Assembly: GCA_963580275.1 (NCBI GenBank)
Contig: OY756946.1
Coordinates: forward strand, 34,755,380-34,819,379
Origin: Crataegus laevigata
Taxonomy: Eukaryota; Streptophyta; Magnoliopsida; Rosales; Rosaceae
Reading direction: 5' to 3'
Length of the DNA: 64,000 nucleotides
This document shows positions 48,876 to 59,029 of this stretch, piece by piece. The translations under genes were made by a program, and so were the position numbers. The notes beneath the pieces are model-generated. The model saw nothing but the letters and a program-made list of their open reading frames with translations, did not search any database and was not told the origin of the DNA. Positions within the stretch are counted from its first letter, which is position 1, and every line of letters begins with the position of its first letter.

Positions 48876-50000
48876 AAGAAAAACTTGCCCTAGTTCTCTG
48901 AACTCTCACATGCAATAGGAGACCTTAGGTTATTTTTATTTTCTTGGTAGTTAGCAGATTGCCCATATATATAGCAAACAAGATAGGCCATTATTACATT
49001 TGGCAGCATAATTTCTTTTAGGACGGTAGGGTGGGGGGTTACGCTAGCTGATCACTGTGCACTTGTGCAGTCCCGTCTCAAAGTGGGAACTTCAAAAATT
49101 TTGAGTCAGAGGAAAAATTTGGGGTTGCGGCTGCCGGTTCTACTGGTTCCACTCATAACTTAGCTCGAGTCTGTGTGTTCAAACTTGGGAATTGGAATAT
49201 TTATGTGTGGTGTTTTAAATTTATTTATATTAAAATGCAAGCATTTATTTATGGGAGCTTTAACGAAAAGTTCATTGTACTGTTTACTTTAAAGAAAAAT
49301 TAAATTTTTACATTAAAAAGTCAATCCTGGTACTATTCACTTTACTTTTTATTTTGTTCTTATTGTTAAAACTCAAAATTTTCAAGCCTTTTTTATTAGT
49401 TTTTTTTTTTATTTATAAAATATTACATTTGTATCACATATCTAATAAAGATATAATCGAAATGTGTTGGTGTATGAAGCAAAGGGCACATGCAAAATCT
49501 TCAATCTCGTTCAGATCATATATGTAAAACATAGATTTTAGGTCAAACATAGATTTTAATTGCACCTCCTCTTAATGTTGGTTGCCAATATCCCAATTGT
49601 TCACACGAACGATGGGACCTTATTTATTACGTAAACGTCTGTGTCTTTGATTTCATGTATTGAACCTCAATACACGATGTTACAGATTACAGTATTAGCC
49701 GACTTGTGATCTTCTATGGCGCTCAGGTTGACACGTGTATATATTAGTACATGGGTGTTGTGATAGGAGATAGACAGTCAAGGGTTCCCATGAAACTGCC
49801 AATTATGTATTGAAATGTTATCACTTGCCTCCATGACCTCAGAGCCAAAAAGATTTTGATACCAACCGCAGGCATTTTTTAAATGTTTGTGAAGCGTTCA
49901 TATATAAAGTGAGAAAGAGAAGGGTGAAACGTTTGTAATACCAAAAGATATCCTTCTTCTTTTTAAATTTTTAAACAATTCAATTTAATTACGGAGTCTT
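48780..50000. repeat. Segmental duplication block A
   Basis: The 5' end and upstream flank of P450 copy 3 recur at 55020-56400. Shared blocks include CTCTGAACTCTCACATGCAA, TTAGCTCGAGT, TTGGTTGCCAAT and AGACAGTCAAGGG...CCCATGAAACTGCCAATTAT, in the same order. Each block has private insertions. Confidence 0.85.
49253..49408. mobile_element. MITE absent from the duplicate block (family M4)
   Basis: Starts GGGAGCTTTAACGAAAAGTT and ends TTTTTATTAGTTTTTTT, with the internal AAAAGTCAATCCTGGTACTA. Block A' has flanking sequence on both sides (GCATTTATTTA and TACATTTATAATAC) without it. I know this as a very common small repeat in apple-like genomes. Confidence 0.7.
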
Positions 50001-50320
50001 TTGATATGGGTCCAATTTTACAAGTTTCTTTTGATATGGGTCCAAAATTGGAGCTAAATCAAAAGTAAGCACACAATTTTAGGCTATAAAAATTAGAGCT
50101 AAATCAAAAGTAACTAAAAATTGGACTTATATCAAAAGAGGCTTATAAAATTGGACCTATTTCAAGTTTTTCTATTTTTTTTTCAAAAAAATATTAAGAA
50201 AACTCTCAAATGGCTCCAGGTTTGTTGTTCTTTTTTTAAATGTCTTATTTGTGTCGCCTGGTTAATATTTGATACGTCTTCTAACTTAACTTAGCCATTT
50301 CCGTGGCTGTTGGGTTAGGG

Positions 50321-50662
50321 TTACCTACGTGAGCAAACTTCTTCCCAATTTTTCTCCATCGTGTTGTACTGCTTCTTCACTTCTTTCCAAGCCAGCTCTG
50401 GTTGACCTTGGATTCTGTCCAGTTGAAACTTGAAAACAAGCTTCCCATGAGACCCCACATCCTGCCAACATTTCTTTGCCAAATATGCCAAAAGCTGCTG
50501 GCTAAAGTCAAGGAGAAGATAACGGAATATGGGTTCGCTAAGAGGTATTAGAGTGAGAGATTTTCTAGGTGGGAAATCCCATTGTATTCTAGGTGTCAAG
50601 GATTTTTTGAGAATTCTGGATCGAAAAAGAGGTAGATCAAAATATGTTACGGAAAGCCCCAA
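50321..50662 (-). other. Unrecognised ORF, 113 codons
   Basis: The frame ends LDRIQGQPELAWKEVKKQYN and EKNWEEVC, hydrophilic and helix-like, with a possible donor (CGTAGGTAACC) at the end. The first half is unremarkable and lies over an open plus-strand frame. No family was recognised; it may be a chance frame or an exon relic. Confidence 0.25.
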
Positions 50663-50959
50663 ATCAGGTCTCCGGCGACATGGTAGCCAATGGATAGGGT
50701 CGAATGCAGGAATTGAATGGAGTTTAATGAAGACGGAAATGATTCGAAGCAGTGGGACTACTGCTTACTGGGTGAAGAGTTGAGTAAGAAAACGGAGGGC
50801 TTTATTAATTACCGATTGTGTGTATGTTGCTGCTGTTGTTATTGGCGTACAGAAAATTTCAGTTTGAGGATACTGAGATTATAACAAATATGAAATCATC
50901 CCACATAGTTGAGGTGACTGCGATTATACAAAAGAAAATTTGCAGTGCTCTATTGTTGA

Positions 50960-52300
50960 CTACAAATATCACCTAGCCTACGTGGCGCGCAGGCCGAGTA
51001 ATTAGTAAACTAACTACGTCCTTCAAATGTGTGCGGGGCGTGCCAACTCGTTGGCCGAGGTCGGCCGAGGAGTAAAATTTGTTGATGTTGCGTTGAGCGC
51101 GCTGCTGACTTCTACATCTTGCGATTGCGACCGAGGAAGGAACACGTCTCAGCCCTTGGGTTCTAGAGCCTGAAGACAAGGTTGCTATTTTTACGAAGTT
51201 CAATATCAAATTCGACTTTCAATGTGTCGAATGTAGTAACCTGGTAACACCTCACTTCGCCGAGAAGGCTAATGAGATGACCTCTGCCAAAAAAGATTCA
51301 AAAATCCTTCTTGACCGAGACTTGGATAGATAACCAGTCGACCCTGTCGCAGTGCTGTTTATCCAAACTGAAGGTGTTTCACGGACGGTTGGTTCTACGG
51401 CAACAGTGCTGTTTATCCAAACTGAAGATGTTTACCAGTTGCCTTCACAGTGCTGTTTATCCAAACTGAAGGTGTGAAGGCGAAAAAGAAAATAAAAATC
51501 TCAAGGGTGTTGAGAGGTTTCGCATAGAGCGAGAAATTGCGCAGGGCAGATTTGTGTGTTGAGTTGGAGGTCTCTGAAATATTGCATGGTGCCTTGTATT
51601 TATAGGGACGAGCGCGAGTTGATTGATAAGTTGATATAAGCCCCTGCCATGTACTGGAACTCTTCCACTGATTGTATCAGATAAGCCTTATATTCCCAAG
51701 ACTCTTACCTTATCATATCAAATCCCAAAATAAACCGCATGCTTGAAGATATATATATAGTTTCCCTCTTCCAGACGGTAGTGCGTTTTCCACAGCATGC
51801 ACACTACATGGCCTACCAATTATATATATATATATATATATCGTTGGTGGCCTTTCCGTCCACCACCTGACAACTTCCTTATTTCCATGTTCATCCAAAG
51901 TAACCTTTCGTCCAAATGGTTGGCCTTCCAAGATCAAAGCCTCATTTTGACTTTTCAAACTCTGTTAAAAGTCTAGCCTATCTAGACTTCTTGCCTCATC
52001 ATAACTCTACCCACATCATGTCACAATAACCCACACTTTTTGCAGAGCAAAACAACTCTGTAACTTCATCACCACACGGCACTTAGGCCACGTCCACATA
52101 ACCAATCAAAAAACCATGTGCGCCTTTTTGAGATAATTTTCAATAATTCTTCAGATATTATTATGATTAAAAACCATAATAATATCCAGACAAATTATTA
52201 ATCAACCATCTCAATTTTCTTTCAATTCAACGGCTCATAATTTTACTCACTCTACGATTTCGACTGCTCGACCCGATGGCGCAAAATGGGTCCAAACATC
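50960..52300 (-). mobile_element. Probable LTR fragment with an internal triplicated motif
   Basis: Read on the minus strand, a TATA box (TATAAATA, complement of 51597-51604) precedes a CA-rich leader, as in an LTR. A 27-bp motif (CAGTGCTGTTTATCCAAACT plus GAAGGTG) occurs at 51350, 51404 and 51448. No primer site, coding domain or second copy is present, so it may be a solo LTR. Ends could not be fixed. Confidence 0.45.
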
Positions 52301-52899
52301 TATATGTCCTTTAAATACAAGAATTGATTTGTGACTGGAAGAAAGCTCTTGCAATTGCAGGGGTTCGTTTGCTTGGTGTCAAACGAATTTAACTCAAAAA
52401 CAAAGTAAAATTCATTGTTTTCAATCAAACTATTTTATGAGTCATCAACAAATCACAAGAATTGATAGCCACTGCTACTTTCCAAACATCAAACCAAATA
52501 AAATTGATCTGTAATAAAAAGTATTAACTGAAACTATAGTCCCAAAATAGAGTAAATTCCTTGAGCATTCTTCTCATAGCATCTTGCACTTCCATATCAT
52601 TATCATGAGTCTTCGTGGTGCTTGTCATTTGAGAGCTCATCAAATCCTAACCCTTCTTTGGTGGTAACTGTATCTGCCCCTGTACGCATATGTAATGAGA
52701 TAAAATTAATCTTTCAAGAAAGAAATTATAACTAGAAAAAGAAGAAAGTATTAACCAATTACAAGGCGTTACCTGAAATAAATTGACCATGCTAGTTGGA
52801 CCTTGGGGATAATTGATTGTAGGATTCTAGGTTCCAAAATGGCATTGCTAATGTGCAGCAAAATATGAAATGAGATACAGAACAGCATACCTAGAGCCC
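52301..52899. other. Spacer before block B
   Basis: No recognised gene. Minus-strand sequence near 52560-52680 has a CAG acceptor and a short open stretch (VQDAMRRMLKEFTLFWDY), too short to call. Confidence 0.35.
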
Positions 52900-53438
52900 T
52901 CGCAAAATGAGACTCTCTAAACCCTATGTAACATTACTATAGATACTGCTCGTTCTCTTCGTTTTATTTATTTATTACAATTGGACATGTCCATATGTTT
53001 GCAAAATATGAGTCGTTAATTTCTTGAAACTCAAGAACCAATTAATATAGACACCCCTTTGTAAAGGCCAACTCAGAAGTGTCACTATTACTAGGGTTTA
53101 GTGGTATTCAAATGTTTACTATTTCTCTTTAATTATAACTTTAAAAATAAAAAGTCTCAAGTTTGAATTATTTGAAAAACAAGTTTGATACCTGAATATT
53201 ATGATTAGCACCATTAATTGTATGGTTGAGCCCAAATCCCTACTTTTGGGTGTAGAATATCGTTGAATCAAAGATTAAATGTAAAAAACTATATAGTCTA
53301 GGAAGAAGATATATATTACAAATTTATAACAATTTGTCATTTATACAAACTATATTGGAAGAGATATTTGAGCAAACATTGAGTTGTAGAACAAATGTTT
53401 TTAATCACTTGAGTTATAGGCCTCTAATTATTTTATAG

Positions 53439-53711
53439 GGTAATGCTAGGGAAACTAAATTTGCAGGGATAATACTAGGAAGACTAAATTTGTAAACTAA
53501 ATGATGTGTCACCAATAGGAATGAGTACGTTTATCAACGCTTAAGAAATAAACCAATCATAAACTTCCATGTCCTTCAGCTTCCAAAATTTAGTCTTTCT
53601 GGCATTGATAAAGTTTTGAACATTAAAGGACATGAAAGTTGATGATTGATTTATTACTTAAACATTGATAAATGTGCATATTTCTGTTGGTGACACATTA
53701 ACATTACCCTA
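53439..53711. mobile_element. MITE private to block B (family M5)
   Basis: GGGTAATGCTAGGGAAACTA at the left mirrors ACATTACCCTA at the right. Inner arms also match in inverse (GTGTCACCAATAGGAATGAG against its counterpart near 53690). Block B' has the uninterrupted site TACTTTATAACAATGTC (about 62572). Confidence 0.8.
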
Positions 53712-54044
53712 CATTATAATAATGTCTTAAAACTTGTAGATGGACAACTTTGTAGATCACATCAACATAAAATAAATGTGTGACACATTTTCAAACATTT
53801 ATTGGCCATCACAGTTCATAATTTGCGTCATTTTTGCAATTATTATTGGGAAAAGGACCATGGATTTTTTTGGGGGATCCTAAGGATCTTTAGGGAAAAG
53901 ATCATTTTTCCTTGTTATCGGTGTTGATTTTTGTTCAAAAATTGGTGTTGATCTTGTTTATTTTCAACACGGTTGACATTGACTCTTTTTTTTTTTTTTT
54001 TGATCTAGACTTTTTGTTGTCCTTACATTTATTGGGAAGGGTTG

Positions 54045-54250
54045 TGCTATTCACACACCCTTTTTTACTTTCTACGCACATTCTTAATTAGTAAAAAAAT
54101 GTGTAAGAAGTGGAAAAAAAAAGTGTGAATAGCACACACATATTGAGAAGGGGTGTGCTACTCACACACTCTTTTTATTTCCTACATACATTCTTAATTA
54201 ATTAGTAAAAAATGTGTAAGAAGTAAAAAATGTGTGTGAATAGCACACCC
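54045..54250. mobile_element. Two tandem palindromic MITEs in block B
   Basis: Two copies (about 54047-54143 and 54156-54249) each start GTGCTATTCACACAC-like and end GTGTGAATAGCACAC. They are separated and followed by ATATTGAGAA, the target sequence. Block B' has just TATTGAGAAAGG (about 63309), the empty site. Confidence 0.85.
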
Positions 54251-54514
54251 ATATTGAGAAAGGTGTGTTTGCTGATGGTTTTGGTAATCTGAACTTGTCT
54301 TCGTCATCTTTGCCGTGCTTTTGCTAGTTTGCATTTGAATTTCTAATCTTAACTGGTTTCTGATTTTCAAATTAATGGTTCTTTATTACTTCATTTTGCA
54401 AGGTTTTGGTTGATGCCCAATTGTTGTTTTATCTTTACCTTTCTACTATCAACAACACAAATTTATACAAGGGAGCAGGTGGATCTTTTTTTTGTAGCCC
54501 AAATGGTATTCTTA

Positions 54515-54658
54515 TGGCAATGCTATCTACACACTAATTTTTATTTCTCACATATTCCTCTTAAGTTTCGGTCATCGGATATAATAAATTAAAAAAGATC
54601 AATGACTAAAAATTAACAAGGGTGTGAGAAATAAAAATAAGGGCGTGAATGGTACCAT
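54515..54658. mobile_element. MITE, family M2, copy 2
   Basis: Left arm CACACTAATTTTTATTTCTC and inverted right arm GAGAAATAAAAATAAGGGCG. The interior shares TTTCGGTCATCGGA with the copy at 44110. It lies just beyond the end of block B. Confidence 0.75.
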
Positions 54659-55019
54659 TCTATTCTTAATTATTCTTTCACCCGAACTTCAATTGCCCCT
54701 TTCCGGAAACACGTGGCCACAAGACGAGGTGTTGTGGAGGGTAGAGAAACATGCACCAAGCCAGAAGATCAAAGATTCAAAGCCTTCCTGTTCCTCATAT
54801 TTAAGTTGGGATTCAGAAGAAAGAATGAGTGGAATGGAAGTTGTTTGACGTGATTTTTGCATGCAACTCGTAATCTGTTTTGTTGGTGACATGCATTGCA
54901 GGTTAAGTGATTAAGAGAGTGATCAATTACATTACAATTTACATGCATACAAACATTAAGCGTACACATAAAATGCTGAATCTGGTGGACGTGGATATTG
55001 CAGATTCTTATTTCCTCAC

Positions 55020-55085
55020 CAACCAATCAGATCCATCATACAACCCTACAAACCCTAGAAACACAGGGGACCCTAATTCTCTGAA
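55020..55085 (-). pseudogene. Relic of P450 exon 1
   Basis: On the minus strand CCTGTGTTTCTAGGGTTTGT and TGTATGATGG match the anchor-coding part of P450 copy 3 exon 1 with an internal deletion. The start codon and everything after the anchor are gone. It adjoins block A', as the gene adjoins block A. Confidence 0.7.
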
Positions 55086-55300
55086 CTCTCACATGCAATA
55101 GGAGGCCTTAGGTTATTTTTATTTTCTTGGTAGCCAGCAGATTGCCCATTTGTATATAGGCCATTAAATTTGGCGGCATAATTTCTTTTAGAACGGTAGC
55201 AGCCGTCTTGGGTTTTATGGGTGGTTGTGGGGTTGGTTTTTTTGTGGGGGTGGGGTGGGGTTGGGGTTTGGTTTGTGTGGAGGGAGGGGGTGGGAAATTT

Positions 55301-55432
55301 TAAGGTAGACTAAATTTGCAAACTAAATGATATATTATCAATAAAAAATAAGTACGTTAATTAACGCTTAAGTAATAATCTAATCATTAACTTCGACATT
55401 ATTTAGTTTACAAATTTAGTCTTCATAGCGAT
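55301..55432. mobile_element. MITE private to block A' (family M5-like)
   Basis: GGTAGACTAAATTTGCAAAC is mirrored by GTTTACAAATTTAGTCTTC near the right end. The interior GTACGTTAATTAACGCTTAA resembles that of 53439-53711. Block A has no such insert at this point (about 49090). Confidence 0.72.
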
Positions 55433-56879
55433 ACCCTTAAAATTTTTAGTTAGAGGAAAAATTCAAGGTTGCGGCAGTCGGTCCAGTGGGTTCCACTCAG
55501 AACTTAGCTCGAGTATGTATGTTCAAACTTGGGAATAAAAAGTCATATATATATTTCAGTATACCGCTCAACAAGCAGAGCGAATGAACATATATCAATA
55601 CTTCTAGTTTTTAGTGGGCTTTTTTTGTCGTGTTTTTTGTTTGATTCAAAAATATAAGTCATTAAAGAAAAGAGCATTCCACTTATCCTTAATGTGGTTT
55701 TCTAATTTTATTTATATTAAAATACATGCATTTATTTATACATACTACATTTATTTATACGTACTACATTTATAATACAAACAGAACCTAGATGTGTTGG
55801 TGCATGATGCAAATCTAACGTGCCAAATCTTCAATCCCGTTCAGATCTTATATACAAAACATAGATTTTAGGCATCTCCACCTAATGTTGGTTGCCAATG
55901 TGCCCAATTGTTCACGCAAAGTATGGGACCTTAATTCTTAGTTATACGACTTTCTCTTTGATTTTATGTGTTGAACCTCACTATCCGATGTTACAGATTA
56001 TAGTACTATAGCCGACTTTGATCATCTGTGGCGAGCTAGGTTCACACTTTTGTGTATATAGTAGCACATGGGTGTTGTGAAGGGAAATAGACAGTCAAGG
56101 GCTCCCATGAAACTGCCAATTATGAATTTGACATATTATCGCTTGCCTCCATGACCTCAAAGCCAAAATGATTTTGATACCTACAGGCCTTTGCAAAATG
56201 TTTATTAAGGCGTTCATATGTAAAGGAGTATTTATCAAATATAGCCAAATATTAGCCTCTAATTTCAAAAATGTCAGTTTTTATAAAACAATTCAAATAT
56301 ATCCAAAATATCACTTAAATAGACAAGGGTGAAACTTTTATAATACCAAAAAATATCCTTTTTTTTTCTTTAAATTTTTAAAGAATGTAATTTAATTACA
56401 ACGGGACAAAATTGTAAAATTCAAATCAAAATGATTACTCGCTTCTGAAGATGAAACATGTATATATTTTGTAGAGAAATTTTAAGAAGACTCTCTTAAA
56501 GTGAGACTCTTCATGACTTCTAAGTAGGGGTGGGCAAACGGGTACTAGACCCGCGGGGCGGGTCGGGTACATGCAGTTCGGGGCGGGTCTGAAAATTGTA
56601 AAACACAAACAGGGTGGGGCAGGGCGGGTCCAAAAGGCACAAGAAACAGGGCCCCGGCCAGACCCATTTCTCCGAAGCCCACTTAGTTTCCCAGTCCAAA
56701 AGTCCGTATTGTGTTGGTTTTGTGCAGTGCACTAGTACTTGTACTACATTTCACATATTTTTTTCACTAATTTCACCTTTTTTTTCACTCTTTCTTTCTT
56801 TATTTTTGTTTTATTCATTTCACTTTTTTTTTTCACTCAGACCCTCTTCTTCTCCATCCCAAGAGACCCACGATCCCCA

Positions 56880-57042
56880 AACTCCATTAAGGACAAGAAT
56901 ATTGGAGCAAGCTGTCGGGCGAGAAGATCGAGGACTCAATCGAGAGACTGCCATCTAGTGGTTAGACAGCAACCAGTTGTCGGATGCTGATGAGTTTGAA
57001 GACAAGATGGAGTTGGAGAGCATTTGCAACCCAATCACAAGG
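56880..57042 (+). pseudogene. HSP70 C-terminal fragment captured in the hAT element
   Basis: The stretch contains WLDSNQLSDADEFEDKMELE followed by SICNPITR, nearly the conserved lid region of plant cytosolic HSP70 (WLDxNQLAEADEFEDKMKELE, SICNPII). Upstream DNA for IKDxxIG and KKIEDSIE is recognisable but frame-shifted by small deletions. A TGA follows early. It is a transduplicated and decayed fragment, not a gene. Confidence 0.85.
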
Positions 57043-57603
57043 TGAAATTATTTAGGTTTTGTGAACTTGAAATTTTATGTTTTATATGGGACTTGAAATT
57101 ATAGATCAATGCTTTTCTTTTTTTTTTCTATTTGCATAACCTTTTGGTCAATGAGAATGAAGAGGAAATCACAAGGGAATTGATTGAAACTGCTTAGATT
57201 CAGAAACCCTAAGGTATTCCTTTTTTTTATTCTTTGAATTCATAGCCGATGAGAAGGCAAATTAGATTTGTAGGTTTGTATGAAAGAGTTCTGTGAAAAA
57301 CCTAATATAATCCCTAATTTGACTTGAGAGTGCAGATCTTGCAGTGGTTGTTTTGATGGAACCGCCGATAATGATGTTGTTCGAATAAGCGAATCTTCAA
57401 ATGAGGAGAACGAAGAGGAAAGACCACTAGACTTGAGGCATGAATGAAAGATTTGGACCCGTAGGAATCGGCCTGTTTCAAAAGGGTTGGGTTAGGTCCG
57501 GATCTTATTTTGAAAAATCCAAAACCCGCCCCGCCCCGCTCCGTTGTATTTACAAACGGGTCTGGTCCGGTTTCTTCAATTTTGGGCCCGACCTCGCCCG
57601 TGC

Positions 57604-58223
57604 TATAAGATTCCACATTGCCCAGGGGTGAGGATCCTGTAAGCTTATATGTACATGCCCACCTCTAATTAGCACAAGACCTTTTAGGAGCTCACTATCT
57701 TCGGAGTTCGTCGGAACTCCAAAGTTAATCGAGTTCACGCGAGAGCAATTCTAGGATGGGTGACCCACTGGGAAGTTCTCGTGTGAGTTCTCAGAAACAA
57801 AACTGCGAGGGTGTGGTAGGGGCCCAAAGTGAACAATATTGTGCTATGGCAGAGTCGAGCTGGGTCGGGATGTGACAATTTAGTATTAGAGCCATTCCCT
57901 GGTCGGAAGTGTACCGATGAGGACATCGGGCCCCTAAAGGTGGTGGATTGTAAGATCACACATCGCCCAGGGGTGAGGATCTTGTAAGCCTTATATGTAT
58001 ATGCCCACCTCTAATTAGCACAAGGCATTTTGGGAGCTAACTGGCTTCGGAGTTCGTCGTAACTCCGAAATTAAGCAAGTTCGCGCGAGAGCAATTTTAG
58101 GATGGGTGACCCACTGGGAAGTTCTCTTGTGAATTCCCAGAAACAAAACCGTGAGGGTGTGGTAGAGGCCCAAAGCGGACAATATCGTGCTATGGCGGAG
58201 TCGAGCCAGGCCGGGATGTGACA
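57604..58223 (+). mobile_element. Cassandra-type TRIM retroelement, copy 2, nested in the hAT element
   Basis: LTRs at 57604-57877 and 57949-58223 (about 275 bp) flank a 71-bp interior starting with TTTAGTATTAGAGCC, a mutated primer site. Both LTRs end GATGTGACA, and both carry the 5S-like block (GATGGGTGACCCACTGGGAA). The flanks CGTGC and TGTGC differ by one base. The first LTR starts TATAAG, so its terminal TG is mutated. Confidence 0.9.
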
Positions 58224-58492
58224 TGTGCCAACCCTTACTTCTAAGCCACCTCATAGTTTGACGTTAATTCTCGTGCCAACATTATAAGAAATTGTGCCAT
58301 AAACATGAGCGGTAGAGAGTCTATAGTGAGTTTCACTTTTGATAGAGTCTTCTATGCATTTCTCTATTTTTTTTATTAAAACATATAATTGTAAAATGTC
58401 ATGTCATACAATTATGTTGTTATGCATTTAGCAACCTAAATAGTAAGTTACTAATTACACGTTTTAAACTCGCAAGTGCACAAGATCAAATA

Positions 58493-59022
58493 TGTCACGT
58501 CCCAGACGCGGCTCTGCCATAGCATGATGTTGTTCACTTTGGGCCTGGCCCACACTGTTTTGTTTCTGGGAACTCACACGAGAACTTCCCAGCGGGCCAC
58601 ATATCTTGGGATTTCTCTCGCCCGAACTCGCTTAACTTCAAAGTTCCGATAGAATCCGAAGCTAGTGAGCTCCTAAAAGGCCTCGTGCTATATGGAGGGG
58701 AGTGTGTACATATAAGGCACACTTGTACCACACGGCAGAGTGACTTTGATACCATTCTGTCACGTCCCAGACTAGGCTCTGCCGTAGCACGATATTGTCA
58801 GTTTTGGGCCTGGCCAGCACTGTTTTGTTTCTGGGAACTCACACGAGAACTTCCCAGTAGGTCACCCATCTTGGGATTGCTCTCGCCCGAACTCGCTTAA
58901 CTTCGGAGTTCCGATGGAATCTGAAGCCAGTGAGCTTCCAAAAGGCCTCGTGCTATATAGAGAGGAGCATGTACATATAAGGCACATTACCCCATCTCCG
59001 TTGGTCGATGTGGGATGTTACA
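58493..59022 (-). mobile_element. Cassandra-type TRIM retroelement, copy 3, inverted, partly truncated
   Basis: Minus-strand copy: 5' LTR 59022-58758, interior with AATGGTATCAAAGTCAC as primer site, and second LTR about 58722-58493. The second LTR lacks roughly the first 35 bases of the first. Both hold 5S-like blocks (complements of TTCCCAG...CATCTTGGGATT). It is only 270 bases from copy 2 and in opposite orientation. Confidence 0.85.
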
Positions 59023-59029
59023 ATCCAAA

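Larger units (their letters stand above)
52900..54505. repeat. Segmental duplication block B
   Basis: Matches 62040-63560 in order: ATACTGCTCGTTCTCTTC, TTGCAAAATATGAG, TATTATGATTAGC, ATTTATTGGCCATCACAG, GTTGACATTGACTC and CCCAATTGTTGTTTTATCTT. Differences are mainly insertions specific to one copy. Confidence 0.88.
55020..56400. repeat. Segmental duplication block A'
   Basis: Copy of 48780-50000, with its own GT-rich run (55200-55290) and MITE (55301-55432), and lacking the M4 MITE. Confidence 0.85.
56525..58237. mobile_element. Non-autonomous hAT element carrying a gene fragment
   Basis: Termini TAGGGGTGGGCA and TGCCAACCCTTA match in inverse at 10 of 12 positions. A perfect 8-bp target duplication CTTCTAAG lies at 56517-56524 and 58238-58245. 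GC-rich GCGGGTC-type motifs sit near both ends. It has no transposase; the interior holds an HSP70 fragment, and a Cassandra element is inserted near the right end. Confidence 0.9.
56473..58365. mobile_element. MITE, family M3, interrupted by nested insertions
   Basis: Left remnant 56473-56524 (AGAGAAATTTTAAGAAGACT...) and right remnant 58246-58365 (...GATAGAGTCTTC, TTTCTCT) together make the same element as at 48173. The gap is filled by the hAT element. Confidence 0.75.

Noticed and set aside
51350..51474. Three spaced repeats resembling a CRISPR array
   Set aside because: Only three units, with unequal spacing, in a plant retroelement context.
56614..56990. Plus-strand ORFs of 114 and 83 codons in the hAT element
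   Set aside because: They are low-complexity Phe/Ser runs plus an out-of-frame reading of the HSP70 fragment.
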